A DNA stretch of 64,000 bases, from assembly GCF_000012965.1 (NCBI RefSeq), contig NC_007575.1, positions 1,054,001 through 1,118,000 of the forward strand, read 5' to 3'. A program made the position numbers and the translations under genes. Of this stretch, positions 26,529-35,912 are shown piece by piece. The notes below the pieces were generated by a model. That model was not told where the DNA came from, did not search any database, and worked only from the letters and a program-made list of their open reading frames with translations. Origin of the DNA: Sulfurimonas denitrificans DSM 1251. Its GTDB lineage: Bacteria > Campylobacterota > Campylobacteria > Campylobacterales > Sulfurimonadaceae. Position 1 is the stretch's first letter, and the number at the start of each line of letters is the position of its first letter.

Positions 26529-27749
26529 CTAGTAAGAGGCTTTAAAAATAGGCTTTTTATCTTCTACTAAAAAAATAGGCTCCATAAATGGGGCTACTTT
26601 TAACAAAAAATTCAGCATAGAGAGAACGGGAGATCCATAAAAAAATAGCAATTTGGGATTAGACACCCATAACTGGTCAAGATATAGATACTTTTTATAT
26701 GAGCTATCACCAATATTGTCTTGGTTTCTATCAAATCCCTCATAATCATCCCAGTAGTTTGACTCTATCTCATTTTCATTACTTTTGCCGTTATAACTAT
26801 CTGTCATTATATTATCCATATTGCCAAAGAGCTCATTGCTTTTTATAACATTTCTTACGCTCTCATTTTTAAAATTAAGACCTCTTGTGTTGTAGCTGAT
26901 TCTATTATCTAATATCCAGTTTTTTGTATCACGAATTTTTGGAGAGTTGTCAATATAGAGAGCTTGATTGCATTGCCAAATATTGTTAGACTCTATGCGC
27001 ACATTTGAAGCTCCCCTAAAGAGAATTCCCAAATTTGTCTGAGTGCCATAACGCCCAGCTATACTGTTTTTTGTTATATTGATATCACGACTCCCCTCAA
27101 GAAGTATGCTTACTGCACTATCTTTGATTATATTACTATCAATAATGATATCTTTTGAGTGCTCTGTAAATATAGCATATCTGCACTCTTGTATATAGTT
27201 ATTGCTAAGAGTATTGCTATTTGAGCGCATCAAGACGATATCTCTTGACTTTATAAATGAGTTGCCTTCTATGATATTGTTATGGCTAAACCAAAGGCGA
27301 AGAGCGTCACCTCTAAGACCTATATCTTGTCCATTTGATGAAATTTTATTGTTTAAAATAGCAGAGTTGCTGACATTATCCATAAAAATACCATAAAGAG
27401 AATCTTCAATTACACATTTTTGAATGGTTATTTTTTGAGAATTGTTTATGAAAATAGCAGCATCCATACTATCTAGCCTACTGCCGCTTTTAATGATTTT
27501 TAAATTTTCTAATTTTACAGAAGAACTTTTTATTGTTATCACATTTTGGCTACTAGAGCCTTCTATAATTACGCCTTCTTCTTTGCCTAAAATAGTGATA
27601 GGCTTATTTATCACAATATTGCCTTTATAAATCCCAGCTGATAGTTTTATGGTAGCGCCAATAGGAGCAGAGTCAATCGCCTCTTGAAGTAGATTTGCAT
27701 CTGCACTAAGTACAAAAGCAAAACAGATAAAAAGAACTGTTTTAAACAT
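26529..27749 (-). CDS. nosD: NosD-like periplasmic parallel beta-helix protein
   Basis: NosD is needed for maturation of the copper centre of nitrous oxide reductase. This 406-residue protein has a signal peptide (1-18) and many PbH1/beta-helix repeats, with the NosD-like 'GDALRLWFSHNNIIEGNSF', 'SNYWDDYEGFDRNQDNIGD' and a C-terminal segment on 'PVLSMLNFLLKVAPFMEPIF'. Unlike usual nos clusters, no nosZ, nosF or nosY is next to it here. It may be an unlinked nosD or a paralogue. The -10-like CATAAT and AGGA before ATG 27749 suggest its own promoter. Confidence 0.82.
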   Translation of the reverse strand: MFKTVLFICFAFVLSADANLLQEAIDSAPIGATIKLSAGIYKGNIVINKPITILGKEEGVIIEGSSSQNVITIKSSSVKLENLKIIKSGSRLDSMDAAIFINNSQKITIQKCVIEDSLYGIFMDNVSNSAILNNKISSNGQDIGLRGDALRLWFSHNNIIEGNSFIKSRDIVLMRSNSNTLSNNYIQECRYAIFTEHSKDIIIDSNIIKDSAVSILLEGSRDINITKNSIAGRYGTQTNLGILFRGASNVRIESNNIWQCNQALYIDNSPKIRDTKNWILDNRISYNTRGLNFKNESVRNVIKSNELFGNMDNIMTDSYNGKSNENEIESNYWDDYEGFDRNQDNIGDSSYKKYLYLDQLWVSNPKLLFFYGSPVLSMLNFLLKVAPFMEPIFLVEDKKPIFKASY

Positions 27750-27946
27750 TAAAATCCTAAAAGTTAAACAAATTTTGATTTTGTATTATGCCATATTTTA
27801 AAATTGTAAAATTATAATACAGAGGAGTTGCATCACTTATCATAACTTTTTTCTAATGATTGGATTTATCGACTGCCCCACCATTGAACTGAAATGATTT
27901 GCTAGGTGATTATATCCGACTATTTAGATCAAAGATTTGATGATAA

Positions 27947-28450
27947 TCACTCATTACTAGCAAACTCTAAGCGCTCACTCATTGCCTTGATTGCAACAGC
28001 TGCACAGGCCTCATCTTTTTCACCCCCAGGTGCACCACTTACTCCAACAGCACCGATTAGTATGCCACCAGCATGAATAGGTACTCCTCCTTGCATCACG
28101 ATTAATCCATCAATATTGTTCAACTCTTGTTGAATATCAGCTCTAGCTGCTCTAAATGCGCCAGAAGATGTGCCAGCCATTATCACCAAGTTGGCTTTTC
28201 TTTGGGCAATTTCTATAGTAAATTTTGCTGCCAAATCATCTCGCATAACACTTCGTACATTTCCGTGCTTATCGACTACAACAACCGATACATTAAATCC
28301 ATCATTACGACAAGCATCGACACTCATTTTTGCAATATCATTTGCTGCTTCTAAACCAATATTCTTTTGAGTGAAAACATCACCCCCAAATATATCCGCA
28401 CTAAATAAGCAACACAATAAGATTGTTGATACATGTATGTTTTTTTTCAT
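27947..28450 (-). CDS. Secreted HbpS/GlcG-type (DUF336) protein
   Basis: A 167-residue protein with a signal peptide (about 1-22, 'ILLCCLFSADIFGG') and one GlcG/HbpS domain: 'GFNVSVVVVDKHGNVRSVMR', 'AQRKANLVIMAG', 'GLIVMQGGVPIHAGGILIGA' and 'VSGAPGGEKDEACA'. Family members bind haem or cobalamin or act as extracellular sensors; the exact role is unknown. It stands alone, with a 197-base gap to nosD and a 305-base gap to the frd operon. Confidence 0.85.
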   Translation of the reverse strand: MKKNIHVSTILLCCLFSADIFGGDVFTQKNIGLEAANDIAKMSVDACRNDGFNVSVVVVDKHGNVRSVMRDDLAAKFTIEIAQRKANLVIMAGTSSGAFRAARADIQQELNNIDGLIVMQGGVPIHAGGILIGAVGVSGAPGGEKDEACAAVAIKAMSERLEFASNE

Positions 28451-28755
28451 TATTTCTTCTTCTTAAATTATTTTACAAACGAGTTTATGTTGTTTATTTA
28501 CTCATATTGATATTTTACCTTTTAAATTTTATAATGGGTATTAAAATTCTCAAATCACCAAAATTCAAAATTAATACTAATTGCCATATTTAGGCATTGT
28601 TTTTCTGGGTTCTCTTCTGCTACATACATAGTCCTGATTTCTATATTGAGAGTTATTACGAATAGAGTGAAGCAGCTAAAAAGGAGAATTATGAAAGAAG
28701 ATTGTAGAAAGTTTTTAAAAAAAAAACAGAGAGAAAACCTCTCTATTTTGTAGTT
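28451..28755. other. Intergenic region between DUF336 gene and frd operon
   Basis: The 305 bases are A+T-rich. The left part would carry the promoter of the leftward DUF336 gene, and the right end holds the frd terminator. A 20-codon frame at 28691-28753 has a good AGGAG but runs through the terminator hairpin, so I do not call it a gene. Nothing else is recognisable. Confidence 0.5.
28717..28744 (-). terminator. Rho-independent terminator of the frd operon
   Basis: Read leftward: stem AGAGAG/CTCTCT (28739-28744 with 28728-28733), 5-base loop, then one G and a run of ten T. It starts 12 bases after the last gene of the operon. Confidence 0.8.
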
Positions 28756-29637
28756 TTAGATGAAGTTTATTTCAGTAACATGGTGTTTTAGACCAAGCTC
28801 TGCTGCAGAACAACCAAGAGCAAGACCTATCATCTGCTGCATGTGTAGAACTGGAAGAGATACTTCTCTGCCTATTGCTTCAGAAGCACTTTTTGTTTGA
28901 GTATCTAATTTTAGATGACAAAGCGGACAAGGTGTTACCATCATATCTGCATTGTTGTCTGTTGCGCCTGCAATTGCAGTTCCTGTTAGAACTGCTGCTG
29001 TGTGAGGAGCTTGAAGCTCAACGTGAAAACCACAACACTTATTTTTTTCTTCATAATCGACATTTTTACCACCACAGGCGATGATTAAATCATCAAGAGA
29101 AGTTGGATTGTAAGGATTCTCTTTTTGCTTATGAGACTCATCATGAAGCTCTGATGGACGGATATTGTGACAGCCGTAAAATGGAGCGATATTGAACTGG
29201 CTTAAAGGTTTTACAACCATCTCTTTGATTTTATCCAAGCCAAAATCATCGATAATGGCATACAAGAAGTGGATAACGTTTGAGGTACCTTTGTACTCCA
29301 ATCCAACTTCTGCTAATTTATCATTTACTTTTGCTTTTAGCTCTGGGTTTTTGTCTAGTCTATGTTTTGTCATTGCAGTATTTAGCTGACATGTATTACA
29401 TATTGTAACCATAGTGAGTCCATGTTTTTCAGCATAAGCTATATTTCTAGCATTTAGCACAAGTGATAAAAAATCATCATAATCTTGTAGATGTGAAGCT
29501 CCGCAGCATGATGCTTCAGTGAGTTCTATTAGCTCAATGTTCAATTTTTTAGCTACTGCCATAGTTGACATCATCTGCTCTGGAGTACTCTGTTTTGCTG
29601 TACATCCTGTAAAGAGTGCGTATTTTAATTTTTTCAT
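28756..29637 (-). CDS. CCG-domain subunit of fumarate reductase / succinate dehydrogenase (HdrB/MfrE-like)
   Basis: Third subunit of the complex, in place of cytochrome b anchors. The 293 residues have two CCG-type Cys clusters: 'EASCCGASHL' with 'TICNTCQLN', and 'GCHNIRP', 'NKCCGFHVEL' and 'TPCPLCHLKLD'. The same domain occurs in heterodisulfide reductase subunit B and in the E subunit of type-E quinone reductases and MfrE. It has no membrane-spanning helix, so membrane contact is probably through amphipathic segments. Last gene of the A-B-E operon, 11 bases after frdB. Confidence 0.85.
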   Translation of the reverse strand: MKKLKYALFTGCTAKQSTPEQMMSTMAVAKKLNIELIELTEASCCGASHLQDYDDFLSLVLNARNIAYAEKHGLTMVTICNTCQLNTAMTKHRLDKNPELKAKVNDKLAEVGLEYKGTSNVIHFLYAIIDDFGLDKIKEMVVKPLSQFNIAPFYGCHNIRPSELHDESHKQKENPYNPTSLDDLIIACGGKNVDYEEKNKCCGFHVELQAPHTAAVLTGTAIAGATDNNADMMVTPCPLCHLKLDTQTKSASEAIGREVSLPVLHMQQMIGLALGCSAAELGLKHHVTEINFI

Positions 29638-29648
29638 CTATTTTACTC

Positions 29649-30626
29649 CTAGAACTTTACTGTTGATGATGATTTGATAAGTTTTTGTATCTCATCAAGG
29701 TTGTCAGATTTTACTATATTCCATGGCAATACAATTTTGCCTTTTCTAAACATTTGAAGTGCAACAGGAATATGTTTGACTATGTGAACTCCCTCAGAGT
29801 AGAGCACTAAACCGCCCTCATCAAGAACACCATTTCTTTTGATAGAGTGTAAGAAACCAACTGCATGGCGAGTTGCAACATTACTTTTTGCAACACCTTT
29901 TTTGAATGCCATCTGGTGAAGCTTCGTTATTTTACTAAATGGATTGATACCTTTTGGACAAACTTCTGTACATTCAATACATTTAACACAATCCCAAACG
30001 CCTTGCTTCTCTTCATTTACATTTATAAGTCTTTGTTTGTCACTATCACGAACATCAGATTCAAAACGATAAGCTGCCACAAAGGCAGCAGGACCAAAAA
30101 AGTCGCTGTTTATCTCAACAACTGGACATGCATAGTGGCATGCGCCACACTGAATACAAAGGTCCGCTTCATCTAACTCTTCCGAATCATGAGGAGATAC
30201 TAAATTCTCACATGCAGGAGACTCATCTATATCTGCAACAAGATAAGGTGTGACTGCAGCATGCTTCTCCCAAAAGTCACCCTTGTCGATAATCATATCT
30301 TTTATGGCTCTTTTTGTACTAAGTGGCTCAAGAGTTATCTCATTACCAAAGTACTCAATCATAGTTGACATGCTCTCTTTACATGCAAGTGTAGAGCGAC
30401 CATTTACTTTTATGGCACAAGCACCACAAATACCATGACGACAGCTTCTTCTGTATGAAAAACTTCCATCATAATCCCATTTTATTCTGTTTAAAACATC
30501 CAAAACAACCTCTTCAGAAGTTATATCCATAGTGTAGTTTTCGTAATATGGAAGATAGTCTTCATCGGCATTAAAACGAAACACTTTGAAATTTACTTTT
30601 TGTGTGCTAATTTTATCTGTACTCAT
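29649..30626 (-). CDS. frdB: Fumarate reductase / succinate dehydrogenase iron-sulfur subunit
   Basis: Carries electrons between the flavin subunit and quinone. The 325 residues contain a plant-type 2Fe-2S motif 'CRHGICGACAIKVNG' with a fourth Cys in 'LACKES', then 'CIQCGACHYACPV' and 'CVKCIECTEVCPKG' for the other clusters. It is longer than the E. coli FrdB by about 80 residues, as in the relatives with a CCG subunit. It starts 9 bases after frdA. Confidence 0.92.
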   Translation of the reverse strand: MSTDKISTQKVNFKVFRFNADEDYLPYYENYTMDITSEEVVLDVLNRIKWDYDGSFSYRRSCRHGICGACAIKVNGRSTLACKESMSTMIEYFGNEITLEPLSTKRAIKDMIIDKGDFWEKHAAVTPYLVADIDESPACENLVSPHDSEELDEADLCIQCGACHYACPVVEINSDFFGPAAFVAAYRFESDVRDSDKQRLINVNEEKQGVWDCVKCIECTEVCPKGINPFSKITKLHQMAFKKGVAKSNVATRHAVGFLHSIKRNGVLDEGGLVLYSEGVHIVKHIPVALQMFRKGKIVLPWNIVKSDNLDEIQKLIKSSSTVKF

Positions 30627-30635
30627 AAGTGCTCC

Positions 30636-32348
30636 TTAATAATTTCTTGCTTTTAGTTCGTGCTTACCAAGTTTAACAGGCATATAATCAAGTGAAATAT
30701 TCCCATTTTTATCCATGTAAGCCATAGTGTGTTTTAAGAAGTTTTCATCATCACGAGCTGTAAAATCTTCTCTATAGTGAGCGCCACGACTCTCGTTTCT
30801 AGCAATAGCACTCTCGACTATAAAGCCTGAGTAATCAATCATGTGACCAAACTCAATAGCTTCTTGAAGTTCTGTGTTGAAAACTTTTGATTTATCTTTT
30901 ATACGAATATTTTTAAATCTATCTCTAAGCTCTTTTATTTTTGCAACAGCGATTTCTAAAGTCTCTTTTGTTCTAAATGCTCCAGCATTTGCAGTCATGC
31001 ACTGTTGTAGCTCTTCTCTTAAGTGCGGAATAGTCTCATCTCCGTTGTTCTCAAGGATAGAGTTTATTTCCGCAATTGCAATCTTCGCATCATCAACAGT
31101 TGCTACTCTAAGAGGAATATTATCAATCTCCTCAACCATTGTCTTACCAACAAAACGACCAAACAGTAACGCTTCTAAAACAGAGTTTGCACCAAGGCGA
31201 TTAGCGCCATGAACTGAAACACATGAACACTCACCAGCAGCATAAAAACCTTCAACAAATTCGTTATTGTTTTTACGTACATTACCAGCTATATTTACAG
31301 GAATTCCACCCATAGAGTAGTGAGCAGTAGCTGAGATTAAAATCGGCTCTTTAATCATGTCAAGACCTAAGAAAGTAATAGCTAAATCACGAAGTTCAGG
31401 TAATCTCTCCATAATCAAATCTCGTCCAAGATGTGTTACATCGATAAAAACAGCATCTTTTCTAGGACCTACACCACGACCTTCTCTTATTTCATTTAAA
31501 ATAGCACGGCTTACAACATCTCTAGAAGCCAGTTCCATAGCATTTGGTGCATATTTTTCCATAAATCTCTCACCAAGAGAGTTAAACAAGCGACCACCTT
31601 CTCCACGAGCTGCTTCAGAAATCAATACACCATTACCTGATAATCCTGATGGATGAAACTGAACAAATTCCATATCTTCTAACGGGAGTCCATGTCGAGC
31701 AACAATTGAGAGTCCATCGCCAGTATTTGCATGTGCGTTTGAATTTATTTTGTATGAACGAGCGTATCCGCCAGTTGCAAACATTACTGATTTTGCATTA
31801 AAGATTGCAACTTGTAAATCTCTAATATTAAATGCGACAACACCAGAAACTTTGCCATCCTTATATATAAGGTCTGCTACATACCACTCATCCCAGAACT
31901 TAACCCCAGCACGAAATGCTTGTTCGTAAATAGTTTGAAGAAGTGTTAATCCTGTTCTATCTTTTGCATAACATGCACGAGGTGATGATTGTCCACCAAA
32001 CGGGCGTTGTGCAATTTTTCCATCAGCTGTTCTACTAAATGCAGCACCCATTCTCTCTGCCCAACGAATAGTCTCTGGTGCATTTTTACACATAAACTCA
32101 ACAGCGTCTTGATCAGCTAAATAGTCACTACCTTTTACTGTATCAAACTCATGAAGTTCAACACTGTCTTTGTCGCTAAATGCAGCGTTGACGCCGCCTT
32201 GTGCAGCTCCTGAATGACTTCTCAGAGGATGAAGTTTTGTAATTACCGCAACTTTCTTTCCTGCAGTTTGTAACTCTCTTGCAGCAGCGCAACCAGCTAG
32301 GCCTGCACCAACAACAATAGCATCGTAAGTATAAATAGGAATACCCAT
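30636..32348 (-). CDS. frdA: Fumarate reductase / succinate dehydrogenase flavoprotein
   Basis: FAD subunit that interconverts fumarate and succinate; in a reductive TCA cycle it would run as fumarate reductase. The 570 residues begin with the FAD-binding 'DAIVVGAGLAGCAAARELQ', then the covalent-FAD His region 'LRSHSGAAQGGVNAAF', 'MEFVQFHPSGL', 'ARGEGGRLFN', 'ATAHYSMGGIPVN' and 'GANRLGANSVLEALLFGR'. There is no Tat signal, so it faces the cytoplasm, unlike periplasmic MfrA. First gene of a three-gene operon. Confidence 0.92.
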   Translation of the reverse strand: MGIPIYTYDAIVVGAGLAGCAAARELQTAGKKVAVITKLHPLRSHSGAAQGGVNAAFSDKDSVELHEFDTVKGSDYLADQDAVEFMCKNAPETIRWAERMGAAFSRTADGKIAQRPFGGQSSPRACYAKDRTGLTLLQTIYEQAFRAGVKFWDEWYVADLIYKDGKVSGVVAFNIRDLQVAIFNAKSVMFATGGYARSYKINSNAHANTGDGLSIVARHGLPLEDMEFVQFHPSGLSGNGVLISEAARGEGGRLFNSLGERFMEKYAPNAMELASRDVVSRAILNEIREGRGVGPRKDAVFIDVTHLGRDLIMERLPELRDLAITFLGLDMIKEPILISATAHYSMGGIPVNIAGNVRKNNNEFVEGFYAAGECSCVSVHGANRLGANSVLEALLFGRFVGKTMVEEIDNIPLRVATVDDAKIAIAEINSILENNGDETIPHLREELQQCMTANAGAFRTKETLEIAVAKIKELRDRFKNIRIKDKSKVFNTELQEAIEFGHMIDYSGFIVESAIARNESRGAHYREDFTARDDENFLKHTMAYMDKNGNISLDYMPVKLGKHELKARNY

Positions 32349-32705
32349 TAGCTTTCCTTTGTTAAATGTAATAAAATAAGGTGGATTGTACTGCTTTTAG
32401 CCTTTGTGTATAATAAAAAATGATTTTCTAATATCTACATGTTACTTAATGCGTCACATTCAACTGGAGTAAAATGTCAAAGTGTGAAATTTTTTCTCAC
32501 AATTCTCTCAAAAGCTAAATACTTTAGTTGAGAAATTCTGTCTTTATAATAATTATTCACTTTTTTTGTAAAATCTATCTTTAACTTATCTAAGCTCTAT
32601 TATAAAGAGAGTAAAGCTTCCTAACACAATATTTAGACTGTATTGTTTTTCCTTGAAGTTTAGATATAATTGGGGATTATTTATCATATAATTTAAGAAG
32701 ATTTA
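32349..32705. promoter_or_regulatory. Divergent promoter region frdA / thiL
   Basis: This 357-base gap separates two divergent operons and contains no gene that I can support. It holds TATAAT at 32545-32550 (rightward) and an inverted repeat TGTGA (32483-32487) / TCACA (32497-32501). The repeat could be an operator or a hairpin. The regulator is unknown. Confidence 0.4.
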
Positions 32706-33533
32706 TTGAATTTAGAAAACTATTTTATCTCGCAGTTTAAGAGCGCAAATATTGGTGATGATGGTGCTTTCATAGATGGTATGGTCTATTCTAAAGATGC
32801 TTTTTTTGAGAATATTCACTTTAAAACAAGCTGGATGAGCCACTATCAAATAGGTTATAAATCTATAATGGTAAATATTTCAGATGCCGTTGCCATGAAC
32901 GCTACGCCAAAGTACGCACTTCTTAGTGTAGCTATGCCAAAAGATATCACAAAATCTCAAATGAGAGATTTAGCTAAAGGGTTTCAAGATGCTTGTGCTA
33001 AATATGGAGTTGATATTATTGGCGGAGATACTATAAGTAATATAAAGCTTGATATCACAGTAACTATTGTCTCAAAGAGCAATAAGCCATTGATGAGAAA
33101 AGGTCTAAAGAGAGGCGATTTAATAGCTTATAGCGGAACTCTTGGTAAGAGCGCTAAAGAGCTAAAAAAATTAATGAATTTGGGAAAAATTCATAAAAAC
33201 TCAAAGTTTGTAAATATATTTTTAAGAGATAAGTTTATCTATAATAATAGACGTTTTTTGAGAGTTGGAATGGATATATCAGATGGGATTTTTAGCGACT
33301 TACAAAAGCTATCTTTGGCTTCTGGGGTTGGTTTTAGATTTTATAAAAAAATTCAAAAAAGAGTAGGGTGCAGCGGTGAAGAGTATGAGATGCTCTTTGG
33401 ATTTGACAGAAGATTTAAAAAGACTCTTTTAAGACGGGCAAAATTAACTAAAACACCGATAAATATAATAGCAGAGTGTGTAAGAAAAGCTTACACAAAC
33501 AGATGCAAATCGCATCATTTTAATAAAAATTAA
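32706..33533 (+). CDS. thiL: Thiamine-monophosphate kinase
   Basis: Phosphorylates TMP to the cofactor TPP. The 275 residues are short for ThiL (about 320) but keep the main motifs: 'NIGDDGAFID', 'YKSIMVNISDAVAMNATPKY', 'VDIIGGDTISNIKLDITVT', 'RVGMDISDGIFSDLQKL' and 'CSGEEYEMLFGF'. The start is TTG at 32706. The C-terminal tail is basic. It leads a transcript with truD, 18 bases away, and psd. Confidence 0.9.
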   Translation: MNLENYFISQFKSANIGDDGAFIDGMVYSKDAFFENIHFKTSWMSHYQIGYKSIMVNISDAVAMNATPKYALLSVAMPKDITKSQMRDLAKGFQDACAKYGVDIIGGDTISNIKLDITVTIVSKSNKPLMRKGLKRGDLIAYSGTLGKSAKELKKLMNLGKIHKNSKFVNIFLRDKFIYNNRRFLRVGMDISDGIFSDLQKLSLASGVGFRFYKKIQKRVGCSGEEYEMLFGFDRRFKKTLLRRAKLTKTPINIIAECVRKAYTNRCKSHHFNKN

Positions 33534-33551
33534 ATTACAGATAGGAAAATT

Positions 33552-34625
33552 ATGGATAGATTTTATTCACTCTCTCACTCAAGTATAGATTTTCATTTCA
33601 AGCAGACACCAAGAGATTTTGTTGTAGAAGAGGTGCCTCTTTATGAGTTTTGCGGTGAGGGTGAGCACCTTATACTTTTTGTCAGAAAAAAAGGAATTTC
33701 AACTCTTGAGTTAGTCTCTATGATAGCTAAATATCTAGGTATAAAAAACAAAGAGATAGGTTACGCTGGGCTAAAAGACAAACATGCTATGACAAAACAG
33801 TATATCTCTTTGCATAAAAAATATGAAGAAAAAATGGATACATTTGAGCATGAAGATGTAAAAATATTATCTAAAACTTATCACAACAACAAGATAAGAA
33901 TAGGGCATTTAAATGGAAATAAATTCTATATAAAACTAAAAAAAGTAAATCCGACTTCAGCTCTAAAAATAGATGAAGCGCTTAAAAATATAGCTTCTTT
34001 TGGTATGCCTAACTACTTTGGCTATCAAAGATTTGGAACAGATGGAAACAACCATATTGATGGAGAGCTAATTGCAAAGGGCGAAAAAAAAGAACGAAAC
34101 CCAAAAGTTAGACAACTTCTCATTAGTGCATATCAGAGTCACCTTTTTAATCTCTGGTTGAGTAGAAGATTGGAAATAAATAGCTTAATTCAAAACTTTG
34201 ATGTAAAAGAGCTAGAACCACTTCTGAATATACCTCAAGATGAGCTATTAAAGATGAAATCACAAAAGCACCCTTTTAAACTCATTAGCGGAGATATAAT
34301 GGAGCATTATCCATATGGAAGACTCTTTGAATTTATTGGTGAAGCACATGATTTTGATAGGTTTAATGCAAAAGATATCTCTGTTACTGGGCTTTTATGT
34401 GGTAAAAAAGCAAAACACTCAACTGGCTTATCAAGAGAGATAGAGAAAGATTTTGATGATGAGATAAACGAGGATGGTGCAAGAAGATACGCTTGGGTTT
34501 TTCCAAAAGATATTGATGGAAGATATAAAGATGAAGAAGCACAATATGAGCTAAATTTTTATCTTCCAAAAGGGTGTTACGCAACGGTTCTTATAGAAGA
34601 GATTGCAAAACGCAAAATTGTTTAG
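33552..34625 (+). CDS. truD: tRNA pseudouridine(13) synthase TruD
   Basis: Converts U13 of tRNA-Glu to pseudouridine. The 357 residues show 'HFKQTPRDFVVEEVP', the catalytic motif 'IGYAGLKDKHAMTKQYIS' (Asp about residue 77), 'PNYFGYQRFGTDGNNH' and 'ISAYQSHLFNLWLSRR'. Full length for the family, with the TRUD insertion domain in the second half. Confidence 0.95.
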   Translation: MDRFYSLSHSSIDFHFKQTPRDFVVEEVPLYEFCGEGEHLILFVRKKGISTLELVSMIAKYLGIKNKEIGYAGLKDKHAMTKQYISLHKKYEEKMDTFEHEDVKILSKTYHNNKIRIGHLNGNKFYIKLKKVNPTSALKIDEALKNIASFGMPNYFGYQRFGTDGNNHIDGELIAKGEKKERNPKVRQLLISAYQSHLFNLWLSRRLEINSLIQNFDVKELEPLLNIPQDELLKMKSQKHPFKLISGDIMEHYPYGRLFEFIGEAHDFDRFNAKDISVTGLLCGKKAKHSTGLSREIEKDFDDEINEDGARRYAWVFPKDIDGRYKDEEAQYELNFYLPKGCYATVLIEEIAKRKIV

Positions 34626-34649
34626 AAAAAAAGAGTTATGGAGTAGAGT

Positions 34650-35468
34650 ATGAAAAAACATGTAACGTCAGCTTTGTCACAAGCTTTTGGTAAATTTGCC
34701 AACAAAGAGTTTGCAAAACCGATACAAAATTTTATAAACAGTAGCTATGTAAATATAATGGGGCTTGATATGAGAGAGTTTCATGATGCAAGCACATATA
34801 GGAGTTTAAATGCACTCTTTACTAGAAAATTAAGAGAGCCAAGAGTCTATTCACTCGATAGCGAAGATTTTATCTCTCCGTGTGACTCTCTGATTTCTGA
34901 GTGTGGAACCTTAGATGAGGAGTACGCCCTACAGATAAAAGGGATGAGATACAGAAGTGATGAGCTCTTAGGAGAGCATTTCTCGAAAGAAGATAGGGAA
35001 CTTGTAAATGGTGGAACTTTCATAAACTTTTATCTCTCTCCAAAAGATTACCATCGTTATCACATACCGACAAATTTAAAAGTTCTAAAGGTTGCTCATA
35101 TACCAGGAAAGTTTTATCCTGTAAATATGCCATCTCTTAAAAAACGAATCAACCTTTTTATAGAGAATGAGAGAGTTGTTCTCCTCTGTGAGAGTTCTTC
35201 GGGAAAAAAATTTTACATGGTGTTAGTTAGTGCTTTAAATGTGGGTGTTATGCAAGTTTCATTTGAGCCAAAGATAAAAACAAATGCTGATGCACAAAGA
35301 AGTGCTCTTTATTGCTATGAAAATCTAAACCTTAACAAAGGTGATGACTTTGGCTGTTTTGAGATGGGCTCAACCATAGTAATATTGGCTCAAAAAGAGA
35401 TGTTAGAGCTTAGTGTAAAAGCAGGTGAAGATGTTAAATACGCTCAAAACATAGCAAAATTAAAATAA
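34650..35468 (+). CDS. psd: Phosphatidylserine decarboxylase proenzyme
   Basis: Makes phosphatidylethanolamine at the inner membrane. The 272 residues include 'LNALFTRKLREPR', 'ISPCDSLISECG', 'LSPKDYHRYHIP' and the self-cleavage motif with Gly-Ser in 'CFEMGSTIVIL' (about residue 245), which forms the pyruvoyl group. Starts 24 bases after truD. Confidence 0.95.
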   Translation: MKKHVTSALSQAFGKFANKEFAKPIQNFINSSYVNIMGLDMREFHDASTYRSLNALFTRKLREPRVYSLDSEDFISPCDSLISECGTLDEEYALQIKGMRYRSDELLGEHFSKEDRELVNGGTFINFYLSPKDYHRYHIPTNLKVLKVAHIPGKFYPVNMPSLKKRINLFIENERVVLLCESSSGKKFYMVLVSALNVGVMQVSFEPKIKTNADAQRSALYCYENLNLNKGDDFGCFEMGSTIVILAQKEMLELSVKAGEDVKYAQNIAKLK

Positions 35469-35538
35469 TAAAGTGTAGTTAATTAAAAATATCATACAAT
35501 TAAGCATGCAATAAAAATAAACAACAAAGGGGCATCTA

Positions 35539-35901
35539 TTGAAAATTTTGATTGTAGATGATTCGAAAATTGCTAGAATGGGTGTTATAAAAAGTCTAAA
35601 AGTAGTGCAGCCCGATGCTGAACTTATTCAAGCAACAAATGGACTAGAAGCTGTTGAATTTTATGAAAAAGAGAATCCTGATGTAGTTTTTTTAGACTTA
35701 ACAATGCCCGTTATGGATGGGTATGAGGCACTAAAGAGGATACGAGAGATAGATAAAGAGGCTCAAGTCATAGTTGTAAGTGCAGATATTCAAAGCGAAG
35801 CAAAGCTAAGAGTATTAGTAGCAGGAGCTAAAAATATGTATCCAAAACCGATAAATGTTGATATTATGGTACAGATTTTTGAGCAAGATTTATTATTATA
35901 G
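35539..35901 (+). CDS. Single-domain response regulator (CheY-like)
   Basis: A 120-residue receiver domain only, with acidic residues D7-D8, phospho-acceptor D53 ('VVFLDLTMPVMDGYEAL'), 'VVSADIQ' and Lys in 'YPKPI'. The start is TTG at 35539 behind 'aaagggg'. The next gene encodes a CheC-like phosphatase and the third a diguanylate cyclase, so its signal may go to c-di-GMP or the motor. There is no kinase next to it. Confidence 0.9.
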   Translation: MKILIVDDSKIARMGVIKSLKVVQPDAELIQATNGLEAVEFYEKENPDVVFLDLTMPVMDGYEALKRIREIDKEAQVIVVSADIQSEAKLRVLVAGAKNMYPKPINVDIMVQIFEQDLLL

Positions 35902-35912
35902 GGGCTAAAATA

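Noticed and set aside
27836-27910. Possible transposon end in the nosD/DUF336 gap
   Set aside because: The stretch around 'gactgccccaccattgaactgaa' looks unlike its A+T-rich surroundings, but no inverted repeat, transposase remnant or second copy was found.
28691-28753. 20-codon frame with a strong AGGAG site
   Set aside because: It runs through the poly-A and hairpin that form the frd terminator on the other strand, has low-complexity Lys-rich content and no family resemblance.
32483-32501. TGTGA-N9-TCACA as a CRP site
   Set aside because: The half-sites fit CRP/FNR-type motifs loosely, but the spacing is 9 instead of 6, so it is kept only as an unspecified inverted repeat.
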